Positions 41,788 through 49,086 are shown, numbered from the stretch's first letter. The stretch: DNA of 49,086 bases from a virus (IMGVR_UViG_3300006735_000054:1-49086); one strand, 5' to 3'. Numbers and translations: made by a program. The notes: generated from the sequence alone by a model not told the origin.

Positions 41788-43594
41788 TTATCCTCCGTAG
41801 TCTGAATGATGGTGTCCATTCAAGCATTGCTTCGAATAACTCTCCATCAGTGTTTTTAAATAACTTGACCTCTTTATTAGGTGAATTGGCTTGCCCATTT
41901 AACCCAATAACTTTTCTTGAAGCGTTTTCAATTGCTCCAGAGCCTTTACCAGCATATAGATCGAGTACTTCGTTTCTGCTGTAGTCTCTACTTACCTGCG
42001 ATACCTGAACAATAATAACGTCATTGTTAACTGCCATGTTCGACAATCCATGGGAAATATATTTAATCTGTTCATATTCTCCTCTCACTGATGGAGGGGT
42101 TTCAACTAAATCAATATAATCCACGATTACCATAGATGGTTGTAGTTCTGTTATTTTTGTTTGTATCTGCTCTAAAGTAGGGGCGACAGTTTGTACATTA
42201 ATATGCTTTACTTTATCAGCTACTAACGGATATATAGATTTATAGTCCGCTGTTACTGCTTCTTTACTCTGATTAGCTGCAATTTGAAGACTTCTTCTAT
42301 GCATATACCAACCTGCCAACTCTAAAGATAAATATAAAGTTGATACTTGAGAATTTTCATCGATTCTATCATTAAAATGGTCGTATCCTAGCGCTATATT
42401 GTGTGCCAATGTGGTCTTACTACTACCTGTAGGGCCAAATATTGTTACTAGGTCGCCTGGATAAAATGTACAATCGACATTAAGTCCAAGTTGTTTAGAA
42501 AAATTATAACTTCTACCTGTAAAGTCAGTTGTTAATCTTTCACTTAGGTTTGCTTGCATATCTTCAGCACTCATTACATCGACTAAATAGTCTTTTCTTT
42601 TATAATGAATACATTTAGGATTACATAGTGATGACATAAGTTCATCATTACATCCATACTTGTAACCCTTGTTATAAGAATATTCGACTTGATCAATTAC
42701 TTCTTGTTCATTTAACTGTCCGTCATTCCATTCTATCATTATAGCTTTCGCTGCTGATGATGGTATTCCGTTTCGTCTATAATGTGAAATCATTCTAAGC
42801 ATTGTCTTGTGTCTTGATCCTTGTTGAGGTCCTTGGCTAAACATAGTTTGTACGCAAGTAGCTATTTTTCTAGGTTCCATTACCTTACCCATCGGTCGGC
42901 TTATGGTTACTTCACTAACTTTTAATTCTTCTAGTTCACCATCTCCAAATAATTCTGTATATGGAAATTCTAATCTAGGAGTCTTTGCTAAGTCGTGAAT
43001 TTTTTGCCACGTGCACCCCATCGTTTCCGAAAAGGTTAATGGAACCTTATATAGTCCTGTCTTTTTATTTATAGTGTGTGCAACTCTATATAATCCAGTT
43101 CTCATATATACCATAGAATCAATCTCTGGAAATAACTTTACCATTGTTTCTTTTACGTGGAAGGGAAGTTCCTCTTGTGGTGTAAAGTTAAAAACTGAAT
43201 TTGGAATAGTAATATGGTAGCCAGAGCCTGAGAAGTATACACGGAAATTATGTTCTTGAAGGTCATAATCGTTTGTAAGTGAGTAGACAATCTGCTGACA
43301 CTTCTTTAATGTGTAATCGTCTGTATTCTGCTCTCTGTCAACATCAATTAAAATGTTGTCAATAGCTCTAGTACCATAATAATTCCTCATACTGTTATTA
43401 TTTGCATCAGCAAAATCAACAGCTTTCTCATCATATCGATACATTGAACGATATAATGGCACATCTCCTATATGAGAAGACAACTCGCTATATGGGATGA
43501 GTACGCCCCGTTTCCGAGGCGTCTCTTTTGCAATTTCTATAAAATTATAGGCTTGCAATATCCAGGTTCCCATTAGCAATACTACCAGTGCCAT
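41780..43594 (-). CDS. Primase-helicase (AEP primase plus DnaB-like helicase)
   Basis: Replication protein with two enzymatic parts. Residues about 75-190 match an archaeo-eukaryotic-type primase: ILIDVD with Asp84 and Asp86, the FSGSGYHI motif (121-128), and LYRVAHTINKKTGLYKVPL with Arg170 and His173. A Cys cluster (C315, C324, C328) may hold a metal. Residues about 375-600 are a RecA-fold helicase: Walker A FGPTGSSKTT (386-395), MVIVDYIDL (488-496), VIIVQVSQVSRDY. The start is uncertain: ATG 43594 or the in-frame ATG 43573, both inside the upstream gene and without a strong ribosome binding site. Confidence 0.85.
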   Translation of the reverse strand: MALVVLLMGTWILQAYNFIEIAKETPRKRGVLIPYSELSSHIGDVPLYRSMYRYDEKAVDFADANNNSMRNYYGTRAIDNILIDVDREQNTDDYTLKKCQQIVYSLTNDYDLQEHNFRVYFSGSGYHITIPNSVFNFTPQEELPFHVKETMVKLFPEIDSMVYMRTGLYRVAHTINKKTGLYKVPLTFSETMGCTWQKIHDLAKTPRLEFPYTELFGDGELEELKVSEVTISRPMGKVMEPRKIATCVQTMFSQGPQQGSRHKTMLRMISHYRRNGIPSSAAKAIMIEWNDGQLNEQEVIDQVEYSYNKGYKYGCNDELMSSLCNPKCIHYKRKDYLVDVMSAEDMQANLSERLTTDFTGRSYNFSKQLGLNVDCTFYPGDLVTIFGPTGSSKTTLAHNIALGYDHFNDRIDENSQVSTLYLSLELAGWYMHRRSLQIAANQSKEAVTADYKSIYPLVADKVKHINVQTVAPTLEQIQTKITELQPSMVIVDYIDLVETPPSVRGEYEQIKYISHGLSNMAVNNDVIIVQVSQVSRDYSRNEVLDLYAGKGSGAIENASRKVIGLNGQANSPNKEVKLFKNTDGELFEAMLEWTPSFRLRRINV

Positions 43595-44144
43595 TCATTT
43601 CTACTTTCTGAGCGGGGTTACTCATGTCTGCAGGTGCTTCTTTTAAGAAACCTTTAGACTTTAGAAAGTTGATATAGCCTGTTAACTCTTCTTCAGATTT
43701 AGCTGATACAGGTAACACTTTATTGTGTACTCTTGTATAAGCTTGGCCATTTTTAGCTAACTCTTTAAATACATAAATAGTTAGTGTTTGGCCTACATAC
43801 TTCTGAAGATGAGCAACAATATCAGATACTGGTTCTTCTGTTTCATTTACCCATGATCCATCTTGATTAGGACCACCCATTTCACCGATTGCATCGAAGA
43901 AATAAGTTATTTTCTTAAGTAGTGAACAGTCTTTAATCATCCCATTAGGCTCTTTATCATAAGAACCTGCTATTTTCATAACTCTAGGATATTCTGAGCC
44001 TTCAACCATAAACTCAACTACTAGATATACATCAGCCCAATCATATTTTGCCGATTCATCAGTTATTTTATTTATAGTTCCAGTTTTTATACCAAGCCAG
44101 TCGCCTCCGCCACCACTCTTGATAGTAGATCTCATAATTGCCAT
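43545..44144 (-). CDS. Replication-associated protein (single-strand DNA protein candidate)
   Basis: A 199-residue protein with AAGGAGGAAAA before the ATG, directly after the RecA-like gene. Beta-rich N-terminal half (WADVYLVVEFMVEGSEYPRV) and a second strand section (YVGQTLTIYVFKELAKNG) suggest an OB-type or related fold, and the C-terminus is a disordered tail. Proteins of this size and place, between a Sak4-like ATPase and a helicase, often bind single-stranded DNA. Family not established. Confidence 0.5.
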   Translation of the reverse strand: MAIMRSTIKSGGGGDWLGIKTGTINKITDESAKYDWADVYLVVEFMVEGSEYPRVMKIAGSYDKEPNGMIKDCSLLKKITYFFDAIGEMGGPNQDGSWVNETEEPVSDIVAHLQKYVGQTLTIYVFKELAKNGQAYTRVHNKVLPVSAKSEEELTGYINFLKSKGFLKEAPADMSNPAQKVEMNGTGSIANGNLDIASL

Positions 44145-45008
44145 CTATTTTTCCTCCTTATAGGATTTTATTTCGTTAATAACCGCTTCATAGTCGAACG
44201 GTAGTTTCTTTTGTGCTAATGGCGCTAATCTGCTACCAACCATACGTTCATCATACCCTTCAAATGATATTTCATAATCTTGAGTAGATTTATTTACGGT
44301 TGCATAGCCGATTACATCTGCTTTAGCACATAATGCTCTCCCTAGACCACTAGGTAGAGAAGGGGATAATTGAGCTTTATCATCAGTCATAGCTGTTTGC
44401 TTTGCATGTGATATAAGAATAAGATTACCGCCTACTTTTTTCATAAAGTCTTGCAACTTTTTGACTATATCTGCGTTCTTTTTCTTTGCTGCTGCCCAAT
44501 CTGCACCCCAGGAGCCGTCACCCATATTTTCAATACCTTGGTCAGCTTTGACAACATCTTCAATCCAAGTATTAACTTGATCTATTGTGTCAATAACCAC
44601 TGTATCGTAAGGGTATTCGTCCCAGTTTTTCATTAAATCAGCTAGTATTTCAGCTAATGAATAAACGTGGCATTGCTTACCTTTATCTGGTCCACCTCTG
44701 TGATAAAATCCTCTCTCATTTGTGGGGACTATCTCTATTACTTCTTGACCATTTTTAGTAACTGCTATACCATCTTTCATTTGCGTACGTACTGGAGGAT
44801 TTAATGCGCAGCAGGTAACTACATTAGCTCTATCTACAAAATCAGCTCCTAAGTCAGTATCTATTACTAGAACTCCTTCGTTACCTTTTTTTGACCATGA
44901 TGCTGCTTGTGTAGTTTTACCTGTCTTTGGTTGCCCAATAAAAAACCAAGTTATACCACCTGGTAAATCATCAGACCATTTTGTACTTACTGTATTTACT
45001 TTTAACAT
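44145..45008 (-). CDS. RecA-like ATPase, Sak4 type
   Basis: A 287-residue single RecA-core protein. Walker A GQPKTGKTT (residues 25-33), VLVIDTD, Walker B DTVVIDTID (135-143), and a sensor region NLILISHAKQ. This matches phage Sak4-like annealing or recombination ATPases (AAA_24 group), which support homologous recombination with single-strand binding proteins. It lacks the extra domains of true RecA. GGAG precedes the ATG at 45008, and its leader contains the inverted repeat at 45023-45078. Confidence 0.82.
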   Translation of the reverse strand: MLKVNTVSTKWSDDLPGGITWFFIGQPKTGKTTQAASWSKKGNEGVLVIDTDLGADFVDRANVVTCCALNPPVRTQMKDGIAVTKNGQEVIEIVPTNERGFYHRGGPDKGKQCHVYSLAEILADLMKNWDEYPYDTVVIDTIDQVNTWIEDVVKADQGIENMGDGSWGADWAAAKKKNADIVKKLQDFMKKVGGNLILISHAKQTAMTDDKAQLSPSLPSGLGRALCAKADVIGYATVNKSTQDYEISFEGYDERMVGSRLAPLAQKKLPFDYEAVINEIKSYKEEK

Positions 45009-45022
45009 ATCACTCCATATTT

Positions 45023-45078
45023 AGAGACACCTATCCCACTGTAAGAGTTGTGGAAAGGTAAGAGAGATAGATGTCTCT
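45023..45078 (-). promoter_or_regulatory. Leader stem-loop before the RecA-like gene
   Basis: AGAGACA and TGTCTCT (45023-45029 and 45072-45078), plus CTATC and GATAG (45031-45035 and 45066-45070), form a 12-bp stem with one mismatch around 30 bases. The stem ends about six bases before the GGAG of the gene starting at 45008. It is of the same kind as stems at 39971, 47941 and 48857 and may set message processing or stability. Confidence 0.5.
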
Positions 45079-45099
45079 GAGTTAATTGCAGGCGTAAAG

Positions 45100-45783
45100 C
45101 TACGCTGCAGTATTTTCTATTTTTTCTGAGGGTTTTACGAGATGTTCTCTACGCAAACTCACAGGACCTAACGACCCCCAAATGTACGCATAATACAATC
45201 TATTTTGCAAGACATTAAATGCCTGTGCTAGGCCAAATGATGCTGCTAATGAGCCACAAAAGATTGTATGTTTTGCTGTACACGGATCGTCAGCGATAGA
45301 AGAGGAGGGGACATAGGATTCCATGAAGAAATCGGACTCACGGGTCACAGTTATTATCTCATAGCCTAATGCTCCCATCCTCATATCTATTAAAAACTCT
45401 CTGTCTGGATTTTGAACCCATTGTTCATAAACATATTTTCTACATTCCATATTATCAGGTGTAAGAAATACTTTATTTTCTAATGGTAATCCAGTTCGCC
45501 AGAATACTGGTTTTGTTTTTACAGATACTTTCTTGTTTAGATTCTTAAGAACAGTTTCTGCAGCTGCTACTTTTGGCATATTTAAGAACTTCTCTGGCCA
45601 TGATGTTGTGGATAAATTATGCTCCTCTAACATATCAGGGTCCCAGACGGTTATTTCTTTAAATCCCATTATTGCAGCGTTCTGGAGTAATGCAGAGCCA
45701 ATACCACCAGCTCCGATTACTGTAATCTTATCTAATCTTGATTGATCGATAAGGTCTTTATTTCGTAAGTAACGGTCTGCCAT
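45100..45783 (-). CDS. E1-like (ThiF-type) adenylyltransferase
   Basis: ATP-dependent activator of ubiquitin-like proteins. The nucleotide-binding GAGGIG (numbered from ATG 45789: residues 26-31), Asp50 and Asp52 in VWDPD, N58 in EEHNLS, K73, and the TPDNMECR segment with D112 and R117 follow the ThiF/E1 pattern. Candidate catalytic cysteines are C170 (DDPCTAK) and C178. There are no paired CxxC zinc motifs. I choose ATG 45783 because AGGAG is nine bases upstream; ATG 45789 has it only three bases away. It overlaps the JAB gene by about 26 bases, and no thiamine or molybdopterin gene is nearby. Confidence 0.85.
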   Translation of the reverse strand: MADRYLRNKDLIDQSRLDKITVIGAGGIGSALLQNAAIMGFKEITVWDPDMLEEHNLSTTSWPEKFLNMPKVAAAETVLKNLNKKVSVKTKPVFWRTGLPLENKVFLTPDNMECRKYVYEQWVQNPDREFLIDMRMGALGYEIITVTRESDFFMESYVPSSSIADDPCTAKHTIFCGSLAASFGLAQAFNVLQNRLYYAYIWGSLGPVSLRREHLVKPSEKIENTAA

Positions 45784-46624
45784 ATTCATCTACTCCTAGT
45801 TTCTTTAGCTTTTTGTCTCTGGTATTTTTTGTTATTTTGCCTTTTTCATATTCTAACTGAATATCATCAAATTCATCAAATAATTGCCAGTCGTACATTG
45901 TTTCTTGTTGTTGACTATTTAAACCATATGAACCATTATAACTAAGCCAATCTATGTGCTCTTCATAGCGTTCTTGTTTGCTTTGTTTTGGTTGGTTTTT
46001 AGGTTGACTTGTTCCAAACAACGTTGCTTGACCTGCATTATTATATTTGCCTCTTTGCCAAAGATTAATACTTGTTGTTTCAGGCTTTTTATTCTTCTTA
46101 ATAAAATCAGCTTGAGTCTTCCATTCTTTATCATATGTAGTATTTTCTTCAACTTCTATGTCTTCAAATTCTACAATATGTATTTGTCCAAACTGATCGG
46201 GGTAAGATACGCCGCAATGTAGCTCTTTACCTGCTTTTGTAGATACTACTAATGAATAATAAAAGTTTTCGTTAGCACCATCTTCGCATTGTTGTATATC
46301 TGTTCCAGAAAAGAATGCACCCATACCATGATGTGAATGTATGTTTCCTTGTACCCAAGATTTGCCTATCTCAGGGTATTTTTTCCTTAATTTAGAATAG
46401 ATTTTCATTAAATCTTCACCGTCCCAGTCAGTGTTACTTGCTGTACCTAAATCGAGAGGGTGGAAGTATTCTAATGTTACTATACTTGGAAATCCATTTT
46501 CATCTTTTACATGGGAATACCAGGCTGGGCCAGACCATTCAACAGACTTAAAGCATTTCAGTAAATAACGTACCTTGTCCATCTGCGTCGATGATATGAC
46601 TAATTTCGGGCTTGTTAAGCTCAT
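45758..46624 (-). CDS. JAB/MPN (JAMM) metalloprotease
   Basis: Zinc isopeptidase-type domain that in related systems trims or removes ubiquitin-like proteins. The JAMM motif is complete: Glu29 in SVEWSG, then NIHSHHGMGAFFSGTD with His96, His98, Ser106 and Asp109. Residues 1-150 form this domain; about 140 further residues are charged and unrecognised. ATG 46624 has AAGGAGG seven bases upstream, which supports it although it lies 77 bases inside the E2-like gene. It is encoded between E2-like and E1-like genes. Confidence 0.88.
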   Translation of the reverse strand: MSLTSPKLVISSTQMDKVRYLLKCFKSVEWSGPAWYSHVKDENGFPSIVTLEYFHPLDLGTASNTDWDGEDLMKIYSKLRKKYPEIGKSWVQGNIHSHHGMGAFFSGTDIQQCEDGANENFYYSLVVSTKAGKELHCGVSYPDQFGQIHIVEFEDIEVEENTTYDKEWKTQADFIKKNKKPETTSINLWQRGKYNNAGQATLFGTSQPKNQPKQSKQERYEEHIDWLSYNGSYGLNSQQQETMYDWQLFDEFDDIQLEYEKGKITKNTRDKKLKKLGVDEYGRPLLTK

Positions 46625-47918
46625 TTATGAACCTCCTTCTTTCTTTGTCTAATGTTGTTAAAGCTGTTGTATAAGCTTCTTTTTTAATTGTATTATACTT
46701 ACCATTGATTGTATCTACATCTACAGCACTTTTTACTTTTTTAAGGTATGTTTTAGCTTTTGCTAGCTGTGGTGATCTCTTTCTTAGAAGTATAATAAAG
46801 TTTGATAAACTGTGTCCTAAATACTTTAGATTTTCAGGGAATCTATCTCTTTCGTTTCTACCACCATAAGGACTAATATAATAATCCTCTACAAGTGGCC
46901 ACAGCTCTCTTGCTGTCTCAATAGAATCTCCTGATGCTCTAACTTGGTATCTATCACTTACTTTAAAGCTTCCGCTTTGCTTAACATCATATATCTTTGA
47001 TGCTAATTTTTTAAGTTTATCCATTGTTGCATGATCCATATTACCTTCATATTGAGCTTGTAAAGACATTAACATAACTCTTACAAATTCAAATGCATGA
47101 TATAATGGTAATTCGCCTATTGTCATAGCTGTTAAAACATAACCAAGAACTTTTCTTTGGTTTATACCAGCATCCCATATTCGATGATAATTATCTTTTA
47201 ATATTGGAAACTCTGAACGTTCTATATATGATTTTATTAACATTCTATTTTGACCTTGCAGCTCTATACTTGTAAAAGCTGTTAAGTCTTTAGGCCAATT
47301 CCATCTCATTGGGTCTTTAGCTATTCCATTTACATCTAGGTACTGATCTTCCTGTTCCTCTGTATGAAACATTTCTTGTACCTCATTAAATGAATGTAAT
47401 TCTCCCCAGAGTTTGGCTTTTTTATAATAAGTACCCCTTGTGTATGTGCTTCTACCGTTATATGCTTGTAGATACGCTTTCATAACACTAAAGAATTGTA
47501 CAAAATTACCATCCCTGAATTGTGTTGCTAAATCACCTTGAAATGTACCTAAACATGGTACACCATTACTTAAATGCGGATGCTGTGCTGGTAACATTTC
47601 TGTCACATCATTTGATTTTTCTATAGGTGCATAAAACTTATAAGTTACCTGTTCATCTGTTACTCGTAAATCAAGCCAATAGTCTCCCATATGGAGATGT
47701 GGTCTATATTTACATATAATATCTTTAAAACATACAAGCGTACGAATTTCTTTTTCTGGACGTGTTTCACCGTCTCTTTCGACATATGTCTCTATTTCGT
47801 GCTCTTGTGTTGTATACTTTTTTAAAAGATATGTGGCTTGATTACGTAAACTCATAGCAGGTGCATGGTCTAAGCTTCGTGGTATTGAGTCATACCATTT
47901 TAATAATAACTGTTCCAT
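46548..47918 (-). CDS. E2-like (UBC-fold) protein with C-terminal extension
   Basis: A 456-residue protein. Residues 113-124 read HPHLSNGVPCLG, closely recalling the HPN...CLD active-site region of E2 enzymes, with Cys122 as the presumed thioester cysteine. Before it, strands HMGDYWLDLRV and YKFYAPIE fit the UBC meander. Residues about 200-456 are helical, a domain I do not recognise. GGAGG is five bases before ATG 47918. The gene follows the ubiquitin-like gene and overlaps the JAB gene by 77 bases, so the call rests on motif plus context. It resembles the arrangement of PRTRC cassettes. Confidence 0.72.
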   Translation of the reverse strand: MEQLLLKWYDSIPRSLDHAPAMSLRNQATYLLKKYTTQEHEIETYVERDGETRPEKEIRTLVCFKDIICKYRPHLHMGDYWLDLRVTDEQVTYKFYAPIEKSNDVTEMLPAQHPHLSNGVPCLGTFQGDLATQFRDGNFVQFFSVMKAYLQAYNGRSTYTRGTYYKKAKLWGELHSFNEVQEMFHTEEQEDQYLDVNGIAKDPMRWNWPKDLTAFTSIELQGQNRMLIKSYIERSEFPILKDNYHRIWDAGINQRKVLGYVLTAMTIGELPLYHAFEFVRVMLMSLQAQYEGNMDHATMDKLKKLASKIYDVKQSGSFKVSDRYQVRASGDSIETARELWPLVEDYYISPYGGRNERDRFPENLKYLGHSLSNFIILLRKRSPQLAKAKTYLKKVKSAVDVDTINGKYNTIKKEAYTTALTTLDKERRRFINELNKPEISHIIDADGQGTLFTEML

Positions 47919-47940
47919 TTAACCTCCATAGTTAGAGAAG

Positions 47941-48013
47941 GGGAGTAGTGCGCTAGATGTCTTAGTAGGGATATAAGGTCGTTAAGTCCTCATATAATAC
48001 CCATACTACTCCC
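47941..48013 (-). promoter_or_regulatory. Stem-loop between ubiquitin-like and E2-like genes
   Basis: GGGAGTAGT and ACTACTCCC (47941-47949 and 48005-48013) are a perfect 9-bp inverted repeat enclosing 55 bases. On the leftward strand, ATATGAGG and CCTTATAT inside form a second stem around ACTTAACGA. The outer stem ends 16 bases before the E2-like ribosome binding site. It may control the ratio of the ubiquitin-like protein to its enzymes. Confidence 0.5.
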
Positions 48014-48036
48014 GTTCTGATTAATTACTTAGCCGA

Positions 48037-48276
48037 CTATATTCCAGATTTGTTCTTAGCCTTCATGATTACAATAGTATCACCTTCTTGTAAGTTCATT
48101 GCAGCTGTAACTCTTCTTTCTTCGCCGTCATCTCCAGTAACCTCTACAATAGCTTCGCCCTGATCTACTTGATACTCTCTAAGTACATCTGCTAACTTTG
48201 CGAATGTTCCTGATTCAAATGTACCACCTCTTGTGTATGATGATACTTCTACGTTTACTCCATTATTTGCTGGCAT
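48037..48276 (-). CDS. Ubiquitin-like (beta-grasp) protein candidate
   Basis: A 79-residue protein. The predicted order is strand-strand-helix-strand-strand: VNVEVSSYTRGGTFESGTF, the helix AKLADVLREYQV, EAIVEVTGDD, RRVTAAM, then GDTIVIMKAK. The helix followed by L-x-x-GD-x-I is the pattern of MoaD/ThiS and PRTRC-type ubiquitin-like proteins. The C-terminus is KSGI, with one glycine and no diglycine, so a processing step or another attachment mode is needed. AAGGAGAG precedes the ATG. It is the first gene of the conjugation cassette. Confidence 0.68.
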   Translation of the reverse strand: MPANNGVNVEVSSYTRGGTFESGTFAKLADVLREYQVDQGEAIVEVTGDDGEERRVTAAMNLQEGDTIVIMKAKNKSGI

Positions 48277-48297
48277 AATATGCTCTCCTTATAACTG

Positions 48298-48525
48298 TTA
48301 TAGGTTTAAGTCCTTCTTGGACGGTTTTACTTTCATCAACTTGTATCCTTCCATCACTGTTTTTAGGAAGTTTACTTGCTTGCCAAAACCATTGTTGATC
48401 TCTATGGCTTCCTTATTATCATAGTGCAAGTCTTTGTTAATCAACGATTTAAGGACAATTCTGTGTGCTTTGGCCATTTCGTTGAAATCTTTATAATCTG
48501 TATTATCTGACTTTTTATCTGTCAT
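48298..48525 (-). CDS. Small early protein, unknown
   Basis: A 75-residue charged helical protein (NEMAKAHRIVLKSLINKDLH). The ATG overlaps the stop of the upstream gene (TAATG) and has AAAGGAGG before it. No family is recognised. It precedes the ubiquitin-like gene by 22 bases and may share its transcript. Confidence 0.5.
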   Translation of the reverse strand: MTDKKSDNTDYKDFNEMAKAHRIVLKSLINKDLHYDNKEAIEINNGFGKQVNFLKTVMEGYKLMKVKPSKKDLNL

Positions 48526-48839
48526 TACTCCTCCTTTAATAATTTCTTCATTTGTAAATGCTGTCTTTTAGCATCTGTTAATTCCTCTGGTATATCACTA
48601 GGCAATAAATCACTGCTATCTGCTAATAATCGATTGATATATTGGTGATCTAGATTATCTCTATACCTTTGTTGTATTTTTTTATAATAGCCACTACGTG
48701 ACTTATATCTTTGTCTTGCCCTTGTTAAACTATCATCACAATCACTACATATAGTATAGTTAGCAAGATGAGATAGCATATCTGGTAGGCTGTGCTCTAT
48801 TGTCGTAGAGTCTTTTTTAAAACATTTTAAACAAGTCAT
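48525..48839 (-). CDS. Small zinc-binding protein
   Basis: A 104-residue protein with CLKC (residues 3-6) and CSDC (about 31-34), a probable zinc site, followed by a basic helical part (LTRARQRYKSRSGYYKKIQQ). GGAGG precedes the ATG. It may bind nucleic acid, although no named family is recognised. Its leader includes the hairpin at 48857-48893. Confidence 0.5.
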   Translation of the reverse strand: MTCLKCFKKDSTTIEHSLPDMLSHLANYTICSDCDDSLTRARQRYKSRSGYYKKIQQRYRDNLDHQYINRLLADSSDLLPSDIPEELTDAKRQHLQMKKLLKEE

Positions 48840-48856
48840 ACTACCTCCAAAATTGT

Positions 48857-48893
48857 GGGGAGCCTCTCTAGCGCTACTAGACTCTCACTCCCC
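48857..48893 (-). promoter_or_regulatory. Leader hairpin before the zinc-binding gene
   Basis: GGGGAG and CTCCCC (48857-48862 and 48888-48893) form the outer stem; TCTAG and CTAGA (48866-48870 and 48876-48880) form the inner stem around CGCTA. On the leftward strand it ends 8 bases before GGAGG of the gene starting at 48839. It shares the element CTAGCG/CGCTAG with the stem-loop at 47941-48013. Confidence 0.5.
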
Positions 48894-48991
48894 GTGGTTA
48901 ACCAATTATAAATAGACTACATACAGGACATTCTCCTGGTTACCTAATCTCACACCAACCATCTCTGGTATATCTCCAGAACCTCGTCTAT

Positions 48992-49086
48992 TTAATTTGT
49001 GGCATACTTTGGTTTGACATAGATGGTTAATCCATCAGACGCCTCTGCAGAGCTTATATCCGCCTCACCTGAGGTATGCCAGCCAG
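48992..49086 (-). CDS. C-terminal end of an upstream gene, cut by the window edge
   Basis: The leftward frame is open from the right edge to the stop at 48992-48994 and encodes at least 30 residues, ending ASDGLTIYVKPKYATN. It is the plausible tail of a protein whose start lies outside the window. The rest of 48900-48991 shows no convincing gene on this strand. Too short for a family call. Confidence 0.4.
   Translation of the reverse strand, partial: GWHTSGEADISSAEASDGLTIYVKPKYATN

Noticed and set aside
45100-45783. ThiF protein as a thiamine or molybdopterin biosynthesis enzyme
   Set aside because: No other biosynthetic gene is present; neighbours are JAB, E2-like and ubiquitin-like genes, and CxxC zinc pairs usual in MoeB/ThiF are absent.
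48906-49031. 41-codon leftward frame ending at 48906
   Set aside because: It has no ATG, GTG or TTG at its beginning (it would need ATT) and overlaps the edge-truncated frame; its sequence with CQTKVCHKLNRRGSGD is suggestive but not enough.

Overview
The window is about 49 kb of an AT-rich, densely coded genome of a tailed double-stranded DNA phage. It looks temperate and podovirus-like. The gene order terminase, P22-type portal, scaffold, coat, connectors, tail nozzle, fibres, ejected internal proteins, and the absence of a tape-measure gene or tail tube and sheath genes, point to a short-tailed virion. The host is not identifiable by name. The phage carries the 3' half of a bacterial tRNA-Arg(CCU) gene beside its integrase, and its virion proteins carry peptidoglycan-binding repeats, so the host is a walled bacterium. 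Base composition and the style of the fibre proteins suggest an aquatic, perhaps marine, source; that is inference.

Layout. Bases 1-37,658 read rightwards: DNA packaging and head genes (1-8.7 kb), small tail and fibre proteins (8.7-11.4 kb), a cluster of tiny membrane or basic proteins with a metallophosphoesterase (11.4-13.2 kb), a 1,626-residue nozzle-like protein and a 1,011-residue fibre (13.2-21.1 kb), then a second unit (21.8-36.8 kb) of probable ejected virion proteins ending in a giant 3,112-residue protein and a 552-residue partner. After these come the attachment site and a tyrosine integrase. A hairpin at 37,659-37,676 separates this arm from the leftward arm (37.7-49.1 kb), which holds small early genes, an HNH nuclease, a Gp157-like protein, a primase-helicase, a RecA-like ATPase, and a ubiquitin-like / E2-like / JAB / E1-like cassette.

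Two observations stand out. First, the giant protein contains the two signatures of a two-barrel (double-psi beta-barrel) RNA polymerase: a catalytic DLDGD loop at residues 1399-1403 preceded by an Arg-x-Pro segment, and an upstream Asp-Gly / Lys / ESAAK barrel at about 968-1040. Its place among ejected proteins suggests a virion-packaged RNA polymerase, analogous in role to the unrelated N4 enzyme and related in fold to crAss-like phage enzymes. Second, the leftward operon encodes a complete-looking ubiquitin-type conjugation set: a beta-grasp-like protein, an E2-like protein with HPH...PCLG, a JAMM protease and an E1-like adenylyltransferase.

Regulation visible in sequence: two matched sigma70-like promoters with 18-bp spacers precede the portal gene and the ejected-protein unit, and several long-stem RNA elements sit in the gaps of the leftward operon, including one of about 220 nt with interleaved (pseudoknot-type) pairings at 39,200-39,422. 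No lysogeny repressor and no recognisable endolysin are seen; either may lie outside the window.
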